Virus record (IMG/VR): IMGVR_UViG_3300025400_000040
Span: 1 to 39,086 of that record
Source: a virus
Reading direction: 5' to 3' (one strand)
Length of the DNA stretch: 39,086 nt
Part shown: positions 1 through 6,783 of the stretch, in pieces
Layout: each line of letters begins with the position of its first letter
How positions within the stretch are numbered: the stretch's first letter is position 1
Program-made: the position numbers and the translations under genes
The notes under the pieces: model-generated
Databases searched by the model: none
Told to the model about the DNA's origin: nothing
Seen by the model: only the letters and a program-made list of their open reading frames with translations

Positions 1-1
1 G

Positions 2-286
2 GATAGTTCCGACCAGTATGAAGTTATCGCCACAGGCACCTTGACCATCGCCGCGCCTTCTGGGACGCCGACTGACGGCCAGAAACTGATGCTGCGGGTG
101 AAGAACAACGGCACAGTGACGGCGCAGACGATCACTTGGACGACCACTTCCGGCGCGTATCGCGTTATCGGCGTGACGCTGCCGACTGCCACACCTAGCA
201 ATGCCACAACCGGCGTGGCTTACATCGGTTGCGTGTATAACTCGGCGGATACGTATTGGGATGTTCTGGCTGTGGGGACGCTGTAA
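2..286 (+). CDS. Tail fibre protein, C-terminal part (5' truncated by window)
   Basis: An open frame enters from the left edge and gives 94 residues before TAA at 284-286. The piece reads as the beta-rich C-terminal domain common in phage tail fibre and receptor-binding proteins: a D-Q-Y start, a G-Q-K-L-M-L-R-V-K segment, the Y-R-V-I-G-V-T-L-P segment and a closing W-D-V-L-A-V. By family knowledge this domain ends long tail fibre proteins; the N-terminus lies outside the window. The stop overlaps the next start (TAATG), so the three leftmost genes are translationally coupled. The exact receptor cannot be deduced. Confidence 0.8.
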   Translation, partial: DSSDQYEVIATGTLTIAAPSGTPTDGQKLMLRVKNNGTVTAQTITWTTTSGAYRVIGVTLPTATPSNATTGVAYIGCVYNSADTYWDVLAVGTL

Positions 287-468
287 TGCTGCGGGTTGCC
301 ATTGTGGATGACGTGACCAACATCGTTGATAATATCGTTGTAGCAAACTCGCTCGACGACTGCGGCCAGCCGGGGACGTTCGCCATCGACGTGACTGACG
401 GCCCGCCATGCGCCCCTGGCTGGATTTACGACCCCGCCACCGGCCTGTTCACTGATCCGAGCGCGTAA
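286..468 (+). CDS. Small tail-associated protein, 60 aa
   Basis: The start is placed at the ATG that overlaps the upstream TAA (TAATG at 284-288). An earlier in-frame ATG at 256 lies inside the preceding gene and is less likely. The C-terminus (PGWIYDPATGLFTDP) resembles the end of many small phage proteins encoded beside tail fibres, where a W-x-Y-D-x-x-T-G-x-F-x-x-P tail is common. It may be a fibre-associated or fibre-assembly protein, but that is inferred from position only. It overlaps the next gene by TAATG as well. Confidence 0.65.
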   Translation: MLRVAIVDDVTNIVDNIVVANSLDDCGQPGTFAIDVTDGPPCAPGWIYDPATGLFTDPSA

Positions 469-2426
469 TGGCAACTCGCACCGTCGTTTATACCACGTCC
501 AACACGTCGTCGGGCTACCTCATGCCCTATGACATGGACGTTACTCAGCCGTTTCAGTTGATTGCTCTGGGTGCTGGTGGCGGTGGTGCGTTCGGAACAA
601 CTTTCGGGCAAGGTGGTGGCGGTTCTGGCGCATGCGCCTTTACCAGCAGTGTTACTGTAACTGCTCCAATCACCCCTGGCCTTACTAAGTTGTATGTGGC
701 CATTGGCGCAGGTTCCAACGGGGCGGGCGGCGCTACCTGGGCAAATATTGGCACCAATGCAAGCCCTGGCACAGGTTCCACCGGAACCAGCGGTGTCCTG
801 GCGGCTGGCGGCGGTGTCGGCGCTAACCCGTCTGGCGGCGCTGGCGGAACTGTTGCCAACAGCGGCGGATCAGTAAAAGTTGTCGGATCTGCTGGTGGCG
901 CCGGTAATACCACTAACAGTGGCAACCGAGGGGGTGGTGGTGGCGCGCCCATGGTCTCCCTTGCTGGTGTTGGTTACACAGCGGGTGCGGGTGGGAGCGG
1001 ATACGCTTCAGGTAGTGGCGGCTCAGGTGGTGGCGGTGGTGCATCTACAGCCTCAGGCGGAAATGGAGTCACAGCGAACAATGGCACCAGCACTGCGGGC
1101 GGCAACGGCGGAAATTCTGGTTATGGTAGTGGTGGAGGATCAGGGGCCACATCGTCCGCAGCGGCTGGAAATGGGACGTTGGGTGGTGGCGGCGGCGGTG
1201 GCTTTGCTACTACCAATACCATTGGTGGGCTTGGCTCCTACAACAATGATTTTGTGGATAGTTTTACTGGGGTGGGTGTTGGGGCTGGTGGCGGCAATGG
1301 CGGCTCGAATACGACTCAGCCTGGACAGGCACCTTACGGCGCGGGCGCGGGCGGTGCTTCAGCCAGCCCAGCCATCGGCGGCAACGGCTTCGTTGTCCTC
1401 GTCTACACCGTTGCCACGAACACCGAAACGCAAAAGACTGTAGTGTTCACCACCACAGGTGCCAGTTCTTATACGATCCCGTCTGATTTCGATACGACCA
1501 AAGCCTTCCAACTAATCGCGCTTGGCGGCGGGGGTTATGGCTCCATATCAACCGGGCGAGCATACGGCGGTGGTTCTGCGGCTGCCGCTTATACGGGAAA
1601 AGGTTTTGTCACTGCGACAATAACGCCCGGCTCAACAACGCTTTATATGTCTATAGGTGGCAGCGGAACTGCGACCTGGGCTAACATCGGAACCAATGCC
1701 AGTCCTGGGGCGGGATCGACGGGAACCAGCGGCGTTCTTGCGGCATTTGGTGGCACCGGAGGCCCCACGGCTGCCGGGGCTGGTGGAACAACCGCCAATT
1801 CTGGCGGGGCAATACTTGTTGCAGGTTCTGCTGGCGGCGCGTCCACCGTCTCTGGCCAGCGCGGCGGCGGTGCGGGCGCTCCGATAATCAACCTATATGG
1901 CACTTCGTTTTCTGGTGGCGTCGGTGGCGCGGGTTTCACAACTGCTGGAACTGGATCTGGTGGCGGTGGTGGCGGGGCCAGCACAAAGGGTTCTGGTCTT
2001 GTGGGTGGAAGCGGCACATTAACTGCTGGTGGCGCGGGCGGCAATGATGGCGCGGGCGATGCGGGCGGTGCTGGCGCGACATCATCGACTGCTGCGACGG
2101 GCGGCAGTGTTGCGGCGGGCGGTGGCGGCGGCTTTGGCTCCACCAATTTTGCTGGCGGCTTTGGTGGGCAAAACACGGCAGGTTTTACCGACTCAACCAC
2201 AACGGTTGCGGTTGGAGCGGGCGGTGGCAATGGTGGCACATCCGGCTCATCCTCTGTTTCTCCATCGGGATACACCGGCAACAACTATGGTGCGGGTGGT
2301 GGCGGCGTGTATGATGGACTGAACAATCTCTGCATTCCCGGCAACGGCTTCGTCGTCCTCGTCTACTATTCAACCGGCACAGGCCCAGTAACCAACACCA
2401 CCAACTTCTTCTTCATGTTCCGGTAG
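468..2426 (+). CDS. Glycine-rich tail protein / probable adhesin with internal duplication
   Basis: This 652-residue protein is dominated by Gly, Ala, Ser and Thr. It consists of two homologous halves (about residues 1-318 and 320-640). Each half opens with a V-V-x-T-T...F-Q-L-I-A-L-G strand segment, continues with long GG, GGGG and GAGG tracts, and closes with GNGFVVLVY. Glycine-rich phage tail-tip proteins often fold into polyglycine-II lattices and bind the cell surface. Its place after a tail-fibre end and before lysis genes fits a distal tail/adhesin role. Long antisense frames opposite it reflect its skewed codon composition. Repetitive DNA here could be an assembly or recombination hotspot. 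Confidence 0.75.
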   Translation: MATRTVVYTTSNTSSGYLMPYDMDVTQPFQLIALGAGGGGAFGTTFGQGGGGSGACAFTSSVTVTAPITPGLTKLYVAIGAGSNGAGGATWANIGTNASPGTGSTGTSGVLAAGGGVGANPSGGAGGTVANSGGSVKVVGSAGGAGNTTNSGNRGGGGGAPMVSLAGVGYTAGAGGSGYASGSGGSGGGGGASTASGGNGVTANNGTSTAGGNGGNSGYGSGGGSGATSSAAAGNGTLGGGGGGGFATTNTIGGLGSYNNDFVDSFTGVGVGAGGGNGGSNTTQPGQAPYGAGAGGASASPAIGGNGFVVLVYTVATNTETQKTVVFTTTGASSYTIPSDFDTTKAFQLIALGGGGYGSISTGRAYGGGSAAAAYTGKGFVTATITPGSTTLYMSIGGSGTATWANIGTNASPGAGSTGTSGVLAAFGGTGGPTAAGAGGTTANSGGAILVAGSAGGASTVSGQRGGGAGAPIINLYGTSFSGGVGGAGFTTAGTGSGGGGGGASTKGSGLVGGSGTLTAGGAGGNDGAGDAGGAGATSSTAATGGSVAAGGGGGFGSTNFAGGFGGQNTAGFTDSTTTVAVGAGGGNGGTSGSSSVSPSGYTGNNYGAGGGGVYDGLNNLCIPGNGFVVLVYYSTGTGPVTNTTNFFFMFR

Positions 2427-2526
2427 ACCGCCGTTTTTGAACTACCAATTGCTTTAAATTGCATCGACGGTGTTAATAATTTATGGTCTAACAGCGCAGC
2501 AACGCGCCTAAATCCGGAGATTTGTA

Positions 2527-2718
2527 ATGTCGTCTGTTTTGGTAACAATCGAACACACGGTTGAAGAACTGAACTCCATTTTGATCGCACTGGCTGAACG
2601 CCCGTTCAAGGAAGTCGCTGGTTTGATCGCCAAACTTCAAAGCCACGGGCAGCAAGCACTGAACAACACCACAGCTGCCACGCCCGAGCCGGAAGTCCAA
2701 ACCCCGCCGGCAGCTTAA
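2527..2718 (+). CDS. Small hypothetical protein (63 aa)
   Basis: ATG is preceded by CCGGAG 8-12 nt upstream, after a 100-bp gap behind the glycine-rich gene. The protein is helical (VEELNSILIALAERPFKEVAGLIAKLQ) with a Pro/Ala/Thr-rich tail ending PPAA. No family is recognised. It is the first gene of what looks like the lysis cassette, so an accessory membrane or lysis role is possible but unsupported. Confidence 0.6.
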   Translation: MSSVLVTIEHTVEELNSILIALAERPFKEVAGLIAKLQSHGQQALNNTTAATPEPEVQTPPAA

Positions 2719-2732
2719 CGGGAGCGACGCAA

Positions 2733-2966
2733 ATGGACGCGCAAACCGCTATTAACCTCGTTGGTGGAGCTATACTGGCGATTGTTGGGTGGGTTGCGCG
2801 TCAACTCTATCAGTCCATCCGGGACTTGCAGCAAGACATCAAAGGCATTGAGGTTTCATTGCCTACGAACTACGTTCAGAAAACCGAATTCAACAGCAAC
2901 CTCAAAGAAATCAAGGAAATGCTGAACAAGATATTCGACAAGCTGGACGACAAGGCGGACAAGTGA
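2733..2966 (+). CDS. Small membrane protein with coiled coil, holin-like position
   Basis: The 77-residue protein has one N-terminal membrane segment (about residues 7-22, AINLVGGAILAIVGWVA) followed by a charged helical region, SLPTNYVQKTEF, and a Lys/Asp-rich coiled-coil end. This arrangement is common in small phage membrane proteins near lysis genes. It starts after GGGAGCGACGCAA. The stop TGA overlaps the GTG start of the next gene (GTGA), showing translational coupling. It may be a holin or holin partner; the single membrane span and position are the only evidence. Confidence 0.65.
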   Translation: MDAQTAINLVGGAILAIVGWVARQLYQSIRDLQQDIKGIEVSLPTNYVQKTEFNSNLKEIKEMLNKIFDKLDDKADK

Positions 2967-3214
2967 AAAAGTTTTTCACCCACCTGTTTACCTCTGCCGA
3001 CAACACCACGTTCGACTTGGGCCGGATTTTGTGGGCAAAAATGGGGCTGACTTTTGTCGGTCTTTCTGTCTGGTTTTATGGTTCGGGCCATGGGTTGTTC
3101 GACCCGGTAACGTGGTCGGCAGGAGCGGCGGGAATTTTGGCGGGCGGCGCAGCCAACCTAAAAATCAAACAGTCCACTGAGCCGGGAGATCCCAATGCTG
3201 GCAATGTTAGCTGA
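2963..3214 (+). CDS. Small membrane protein, putative holin-associated (GTG start)
   Basis: The GTG at 2963 overlaps the preceding TGA. The 83-residue product has two hydrophobic segments, roughly residues 27-40 (AKMGLTFVGLSVWFY) and 51-66 (SAGAAGILAGGAANL), with a charged N-terminus (MKKFF) and a polar tail. Two-span proteins of this size in a lysis cassette are often annotated as holins. It overlaps the next gene by 20 bp. No catalytic motif is visible. Confidence 0.65.
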   Translation: MKKFFTHLFTSADNTTFDLGRILWAKMGLTFVGLSVWFYGSGHGLFDPVTWSAGAAGILAGGAANLKIKQSTEPGDPNAGNVS

Positions 3215-3458
3215 ACCGTTTGCCAAATACATCGCGGCTGCTGTTGCGGTGCTGGCGTTGGCGGCTGGCGTTGCTTTCTATGTCCACTCGGTAAAAGTGT
3301 CCGGAATGGAACAAGAGCGGGCTGCAGAGGCCGCCGTGTCGGCCAACCGACAACTATCAGTCGCGCAAAACGACGCGGCCATTGATGCCAGTGTTGCTAA
3401 GATCAAAGACCCCCAATCGGCTTTGAAATTCGAATGGGAACGCCACGATGACAAGTAA
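3195..3458 (+). CDS. Putative inner-membrane spanin-like protein (Rz-like)
   Basis: The 87-residue product has an N-terminal transmembrane segment (about residues 9-30) followed by a periplasmic Ala/Gln/Glu-rich helical domain, the layout of an i-spanin. It overlaps the downstream lipoprotein gene by 11 bp, as is typical for Rz/Rz1 pairs. By family knowledge i-spanins pair with an outer-membrane lipoprotein to fuse the two membranes in the last step of lysis of Gram-negative cells. The assignment is topological; sequence identity among spanins is low. Confidence 0.6.
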   Translation: MLAMLAEPFAKYIAAAVAVLALAAGVAFYVHSVKVSGMEQERAAEAAVSANRQLSVAQNDAAIDASVAKIKDPQSALKFEWERHDDK

Positions 3459-3639
3459 ATTGGCCTTACTAATGTCGGCAGTAGCCTTGGCGGGGTGCGC
3501 AGTTCCGCCGGCCAAATTAACCGACACGGGATGTTTGTGGGCGCTTCCCATTTATATTTCGGACAAAGATGTGCTGACTGATGGTACGGCGGCACAAATT
3601 CTCTCCCATGACGAAAAGTGGAAGGCCAATTGCAAATGA
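3448..3639 (+). CDS. Putative outer-membrane spanin lipoprotein (Rz1-like)
   Basis: The 63-residue product has a signal peptide ending in the lipobox L-A-G-C (Cys17), followed by a short Pro-containing mature chain with two further Cys (C29 and C62) and the segment W-A-L-P-I-Y-I-S. The D-T-x-C-x-W-x-x-P-I start and the H-x-x-K-W-x-x-x-C end are features I associate with small phage lipoproteins found next to Rz-like genes. It starts inside the preceding gene and its stop overlaps the next start (ATGA), so all three are coupled. Together with the previous gene it forms the likely two-component spanin. Confidence 0.65.
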   Translation: MTSKLALLMSAVALAGCAVPPAKLTDTGCLWALPIYISDKDVLTDGTAAQILSHDEKWKANCK

Positions 3640-3998
3640 GTTGGACCTATAGCCAACGCGGCACACTGTCTAAAGATGGGTCTTTCGTTTCTAGTGGTTA
3701 CTCCGGCATCGGAGACGGATTAAACAACCACGCGGACGAAGGGGTGGCTAATGTAGGCCCTATCCCCCTGGGGAAGTACTCCATCGGGTCGGCTTTCACT
3801 CACCCGGAGTGTGGCCCCTTGACTATGCGTCTGACCCCGATGCCGGGAACCGAAACTTACGGTCGAGACGGGTTTTGTATTCACGGGGACACTCAGTCGA
3901 TGAATCACACAGCCAGTCACGGCTGTGTGATTCTGCAACACGACGTTCGGGTAACGATAGACTCTTCCGACGATAAGACTTTGGAAGTCGTCCTTTAA
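3636..3998 (+). CDS. DUF2778-like L,D-transpeptidase-fold protein, putative cell-wall lysin
   Basis: The start at 3636 is chosen because ATGA overlaps the preceding stop; an in-frame ATG at 3618 lies inside the lipoprotein gene. The 120-residue protein carries the L,D-transpeptidase-type motif H83-G-D85 ... S94-H-G-C97, with Cys97 the expected nucleophile, plus the D-E-G-V-x-N-V-G-P-I-P-x-G-x-Y segment typical of DUF2778 (Tlde1-like) proteins. Such enzymes cut or exchange peptidoglycan peptides. No signal peptide is seen, so release through a holin would be required. It is the last plus-strand gene here; its stop meets the convergent gene's stop at 3995-3998. Confidence 0.75.
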   Translation: MSWTYSQRGTLSKDGSFVSSGYSGIGDGLNNHADEGVANVGPIPLGKYSIGSAFTHPECGPLTMRLTPMPGTETYGRDGFCIHGDTQSMNHTASHGCVILQHDVRVTIDSSDDKTLEVVL

Positions 3999-4285
3999 AT
4001 TTTGAATATCGCTCGATTTTTAACCGTTCGGGTGAGAGTTCCCAGAGCCATGCCGTCGTTTGCGTGAACGGAAATCGAATCGTATTCGTTAAACAAGCTT
4101 ATGGCGTTAGAAAAATCGATTCTTAGCAAATCGTCGATGGTCCCATAATGCCGATACACCCAACCCGAGACGCCGCCCGCGTACCAAGCAATATACATGT
4201 CCCGGATGTTCGCGTTGATGGGTTCGGGTGCCGGGTCGTCGGCCATTGACAAGAACAGTTTGATCGAAGTCCAAATCGCGTTCAT
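3995..4285 (-). CDS. Hypothetical protein, 96 aa
   Basis: This is the last gene of a short minus-strand operon running from 5022. Its stop overlaps the convergent plus-strand stop. The N-terminus has an amphipathic or hydrophobic helix (MNAIWTSIKLFLSMA), followed by a soluble region rich in aromatic residues (YIAWYAGGVSGWVYRHYG). The ATG overlaps the upstream stop by 4 bp. No family is recognised. Confidence 0.6.
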   Translation of the reverse strand: MNAIWTSIKLFLSMADDPAPEPINANIRDMYIAWYAGGVSGWVYRHYGTIDDLLRIDFSNAISLFNEYDSISVHANDGMALGTLTRTVKNRAIFKI

Positions 4286-4467
4286 TTGGGAATCCTCAAC
4301 TCAGCTTTGCTGTTGTTTACTAACATCCCGAATTCTTCTCGGGTGATCCACACAGGGTCGGAAGTTTTGAAACTGACATACACCAAATTGTTTATCGATG
4401 CGTCAACGTGGAACGCCGACATGAGTGGGTTTTTCGGGTACCACCATTGTCCCACTTCTATCTGCAT
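4282..4467 (-). CDS. Small hypothetical protein, 61 aa
   Basis: A small soluble protein (MQIEVGQWWYPKNPLMSAF...) with a W-W-Y-P start and a beta-rich middle (NNLVYVSFKTSDPVWITREEF), reminiscent of short SH3-like folds; this is only an impression. It overlaps the RlpA-like gene by 10 bp and the next gene by 4 bp, so it is part of the operon. Confidence 0.6.
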   Translation of the reverse strand: MQIEVGQWWYPKNPLMSAFHVDASINNLVYVSFKTSDPVWITREEFGMLVNNSKAELRIPK

Positions 4468-4814
4468 GCCAGTTTTTCCCTATTAATCACCGTAACTGTC
4501 ACTGCGGCCAGTCCTCGTTTGGCAATCCCCAGTTTTTTGCCAGCAGCCTCTGACAGATCGATAATCCGACCCCGCCGAAATGGACCACGGTCATTAATGC
4601 GCACCACCACGTGCTTGTTGTTGTCTTTGCGGGTCACAAGCACCATCGTGCCAAATGGTAAATGCCGAGAAGCGGCTGTCATGGCGTGTCGGTCGAAGAC
4701 CTCTCCGTTGGCGGTGAGGTGCCCCTCGTTGTACCAGGACGCCATGCCCGTGTCAGCTCTGGCGGGTAATGCCGACAACATGCACAGTGCAGCAAACGCA
4801 ATCGTCTTTTTCAT
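4458..4814 (-). CDS. RlpA-like double-psi beta-barrel protein (secreted)
   Basis: The start at 4814 (MKKTIAFAAL...) gives a signal peptide cut after A-R-A (residue 20); a longer upstream in-frame extension is not credible. The mature protein matches the RlpA double-psi barrel: A-S-W-Y at 25-28, L-T-A-N-G-E38, L-P-F-G-T at 52-56, V-R-I-N-D75-R-G-P-F and R-I-I-D-L-S. In bacterial RlpA the equivalent Glu and Asp are the lytic transglycosylase residues acting on peptide-free glycan. There is no lipobox Cys, so it would be periplasmic and soluble. It may weaken septal peptidoglycan during lysis or block superinfection; both are inferences. Confidence 0.85.
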   Translation of the reverse strand: MKKTIAFAALCMLSALPARADTGMASWYNEGHLTANGEVFDRHAMTAASRHLPFGTMVLVTRKDNNKHVVVRINDRGPFRRGRIIDLSEAAGKKLGIAKRGLAAVTVTVINREKLACR

Positions 4815-4815
4815 A

Positions 4816-5022
4816 TCATGACCCTTTCGGATGTCGGTCCATGGTGATGTTGGGCTGTAACCGGATATGACTATTTTGCCACGTCCAGCATTCGCCCGTG
4901 TCGTCTTGGAAACACACCCACAATAGGTTATGCTCCATGCCATAGTCTATCACAAAATGGGCCATGGCTTTTCCTTTAGGTGTAACCAAAGGAAGTGGCG
5001 GATTGAGTTGCATCATTTTCAT
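4816..5022 (-). CDS. Small hypothetical protein, 68 aa
   Basis: The start at 5022 (MKMMQLNPPL...) is chosen because GAGGAATT lies directly upstream; an in-frame ATG at 5058 has no such site. It has an N-terminal proline-rich strand (NPPLPLVTPKGKAMAHFVIDYG) and an aromatic stretch (LLWVCFQDDTGECWTW). Small phage proteins of this type are frequent, with unknown function. It is the first gene of the minus-strand operon containing the RlpA-like gene, which begins 1 bp after its stop. Confidence 0.65.
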   Translation of the reverse strand: MKMMQLNPPLPLVTPKGKAMAHFVIDYGMEHNLLWVCFQDDTGECWTWQNSHIRLQPNITMDRHPKGS

Positions 5023-5108
5023 AATTCCTCTATAACGGCATCCCCACGACTTAACCACAGCTCGACGCTAGGGTAAAGTGTGTTTGTTGAATTTGTAGTA
5101 GGAAAGTG

Positions 5109-5148
5109 GACGCGGCAAAGGAGACACCCCTGCCAACTTTGCCGCGTC
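5109..5148 (-). promoter_or_regulatory. Perfect 12-bp hairpin with loop complementary to the early-gene SD leader
   Basis: The arms 5109-5120 (GACGCGGCAAAG) and 5137-5148 are exact reverse complements, with a 16-nt loop at 5121-5136. Read on the minus strand, the loop plus the first base of the closing stem is GGGGTGTCTCC. This is the exact complement of GGAGACACCCC, the leader in front of many early minus-strand genes. It lies about 75 bp downstream of the promoter at 5229-5257 and upstream of the 5022 gene. There is no U-run, so it is not a standard terminator. It could be a 5'-UTR structure or an antisense small RNA. Confidence 0.6.
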
Positions 5149-5228
5149 TCACCTCATCGTCACTTAGCGTTGCTGGATTCAACGGAAAAAGCGACGGGAC
5201 TCGCTCCAGGGACGTAGAGCGGACTACT

Positions 5229-5257
5229 GTTATACCATAGGGTACTAAATAGTTCAA
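5229..5257 (-). promoter_or_regulatory. Sigma70-type promoter with extended -10
   Basis: On the minus strand a -35 TTGAAC (5257-5252) is followed by a 17-bp spacer and a -10 TATAAC (5234-5229), with TGG directly before the -10 (extended -10). Transcription would begin near 5222 and read through the hairpin at 5109-5148 into the operon starting at 5022. The gap 5023-5335 otherwise holds only a TTG-started frame (5051-5257) whose start codon coincides with the -35; I do not regard it as a gene. Confidence 0.6.
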
Positions 5258-5335
5258 GACGCCAAATTCGGGTTTCGTTTGGGTAACTCGTCCGCCCGTG
5301 AGTGTGGTCGGCAGACGGGGAAATCCGTCACAGAA

Positions 5336-6772
5336 TTACTTTTTGAGAGTGTTTCGGTGATCAATAACTGCCTGAACGAGCGATTTTTTGTCGTGCAGAG
5401 CTTTTAGCACATGCTTTTCTATCTCGCTGCTTACGAAATCGTAATAACTTACTGGCGATTTTTGTCCGTATCTGTGGTTGCGATCCATGGACTGCTCGCG
5501 GTCCACCAACACGAAGTTATTTTCGAAGAACGCGGTGGTATAGCAAGGCTGGTTTGGGCCTCCGAGTAGCGTATGCCCCGCCGAACCCACCGACACTTGG
5601 GCCACGAGCACTCTTGGACCGCCATCCTGGTTGAACCGGCTCTTTTGGGCTTCCATTTCTTCGATAGTCATTCCCCCCACTAAGAACGCACACCCTCCCG
5701 GCAAGGTGGATAGTTCTTCGACTAGATATTTGGAGGTTGGCCGAAAATGACAGAACACAAGCAATTTGGACTCGCCTAACCCGTCTAGCAAATCCAGCAA
5801 CGCCCGGTATTTTGGCAGTTTGTTCAACGGTACTAAAGTATGCGCTTCTTTGTACTCGTCATAAATGAACCCTGACGATATCTGTTGCAACTTGCCCATT
5901 TGAGTAACGACTAGCCGGGCAAGGATTGGGTCGTCCGGCGCGCGGGATTCTACCTCTACCAGGAATTCGGTCATCATGGATCGGTACGCCGGCTCAAGCT
6001 CTTTGGGCATTTCCAACGGTATTACGACCGGGGGCATTTTAGGAGGTAGGTCGGTCCATTCGGATTTCAAAGCTCGGAACGAACATTCATCCAAAATCTG
6101 GTTAAGCTCGGGCAATCTGGCCTGATTTATGCCAACAATCTGTTTGCCCATGTGCCCTCCTCGCAGGGCATACCGGTTTCGAAACACAAACTGGTTTAGC
6201 CCGTTCAGCTGCCCTGCCAATTTCAGCTGAGGATACAGGTCCATGACCGACTGGCTCATGGGCGTTCCAGTAAGACCTCGACGAGCAACGCAGTCCTTAG
6301 CCAGACCCAGGACGCTTTTGGACCATCTAGAACCCGGCGTTTTAATACGATGCCCTTCGTCCACTACCAGCATCGTAGGCGCGCTGTTGGCCAGTTCTGA
6401 CGCCCGGTCATACCCTCTGCCCCATCCTCGCCCCTGTCCGGCGAGCGACTCATAATTAACTATGAACACGTCCGGGTTGGCTTGGGGTTTGTCAGGCCAC
6501 ACTTCGATGCTTAATTTTTCCGGAATCCAGCGTTCGATTTCGGCTTTCCATGCCAACCGCATCGAATTTAGAGTGACTACAATCAGGCGCCGGGCTGGTG
6601 TGCCGTCTGTACGGGTTCGCCATCTCATAAAATTCTGAAGGGCCACGGCGGTTTTGCCTAAGCCTTGCTCCAACCACCAATTATACCCACGCTGGAAACC
6701 CGCTTTCTGGTCAGATATGCTTTGGACCTTGAACGGTTCGCCGTTGAGCAACCAGCGTGGATATTCGGACAT
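5336..6772 (-). CDS. SNF2-type DEAD/H helicase / ATPase
   Basis: The 478-residue protein shows superfamily 2 motifs in order: Walker A E-Q-G-L-G-K-T (residues 35-41), motif II V-V-D138-E-G-H, motif III G-L-T-G-T-P, and in the C-terminal RecA domain L-L-V-F-C-H-F and the SNF2-type end D-R-N-H-R-Y-G-Q. The expected role is ATP-driven translocation on duplex DNA during replication or recombination. It lies 11 bp after the DatZ gene in the same direction and closes the Z-genome cluster. SNF2-like helicases beside VRR-NUC and PolA genes are common in phage replication modules. Confidence 0.88.
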   Translation of the reverse strand: MSEYPRWLLNGEPFKVQSISDQKAGFQRGYNWWLEQGLGKTAVALQNFMRWRTRTDGTPARRLIVVTLNSMRLAWKAEIERWIPEKLSIEVWPDKPQANPDVFIVNYESLAGQGRGWGRGYDRASELANSAPTMLVVDEGHRIKTPGSRWSKSVLGLAKDCVARRGLTGTPMSQSVMDLYPQLKLAGQLNGLNQFVFRNRYALRGGHMGKQIVGINQARLPELNQILDECSFRALKSEWTDLPPKMPPVVIPLEMPKELEPAYRSMMTEFLVEVESRAPDDPILARLVVTQMGKLQQISSGFIYDEYKEAHTLVPLNKLPKYRALLDLLDGLGESKLLVFCHFRPTSKYLVEELSTLPGGCAFLVGGMTIEEMEAQKSRFNQDGGPRVLVAQVSVGSAGHTLLGGPNQPCYTTAFFENNFVLVDREQSMDRNHRYGQKSPVSYYDFVSSEIEKHVLKALHDKKSLVQAVIDHRNTLKK

Positions 6773-6783
6773 ATTAACCCCAA

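Noticed and set aside
554-952. Proline-rich minus-strand frames opposite the glycine-rich tail gene (also 1643-2284)
   Set aside because: Gly codons GGC/GGT read backwards give Pro/Ala. These frames have no start signal and mirror the repeats of the real gene.
5051-5257. 68-codon minus-strand frame with TTG start
   Set aside because: The TTG is part of the -35 box of a strong promoter and the frame runs through the hairpin at 5109-5148. There is no SD and no protein-like conservation.
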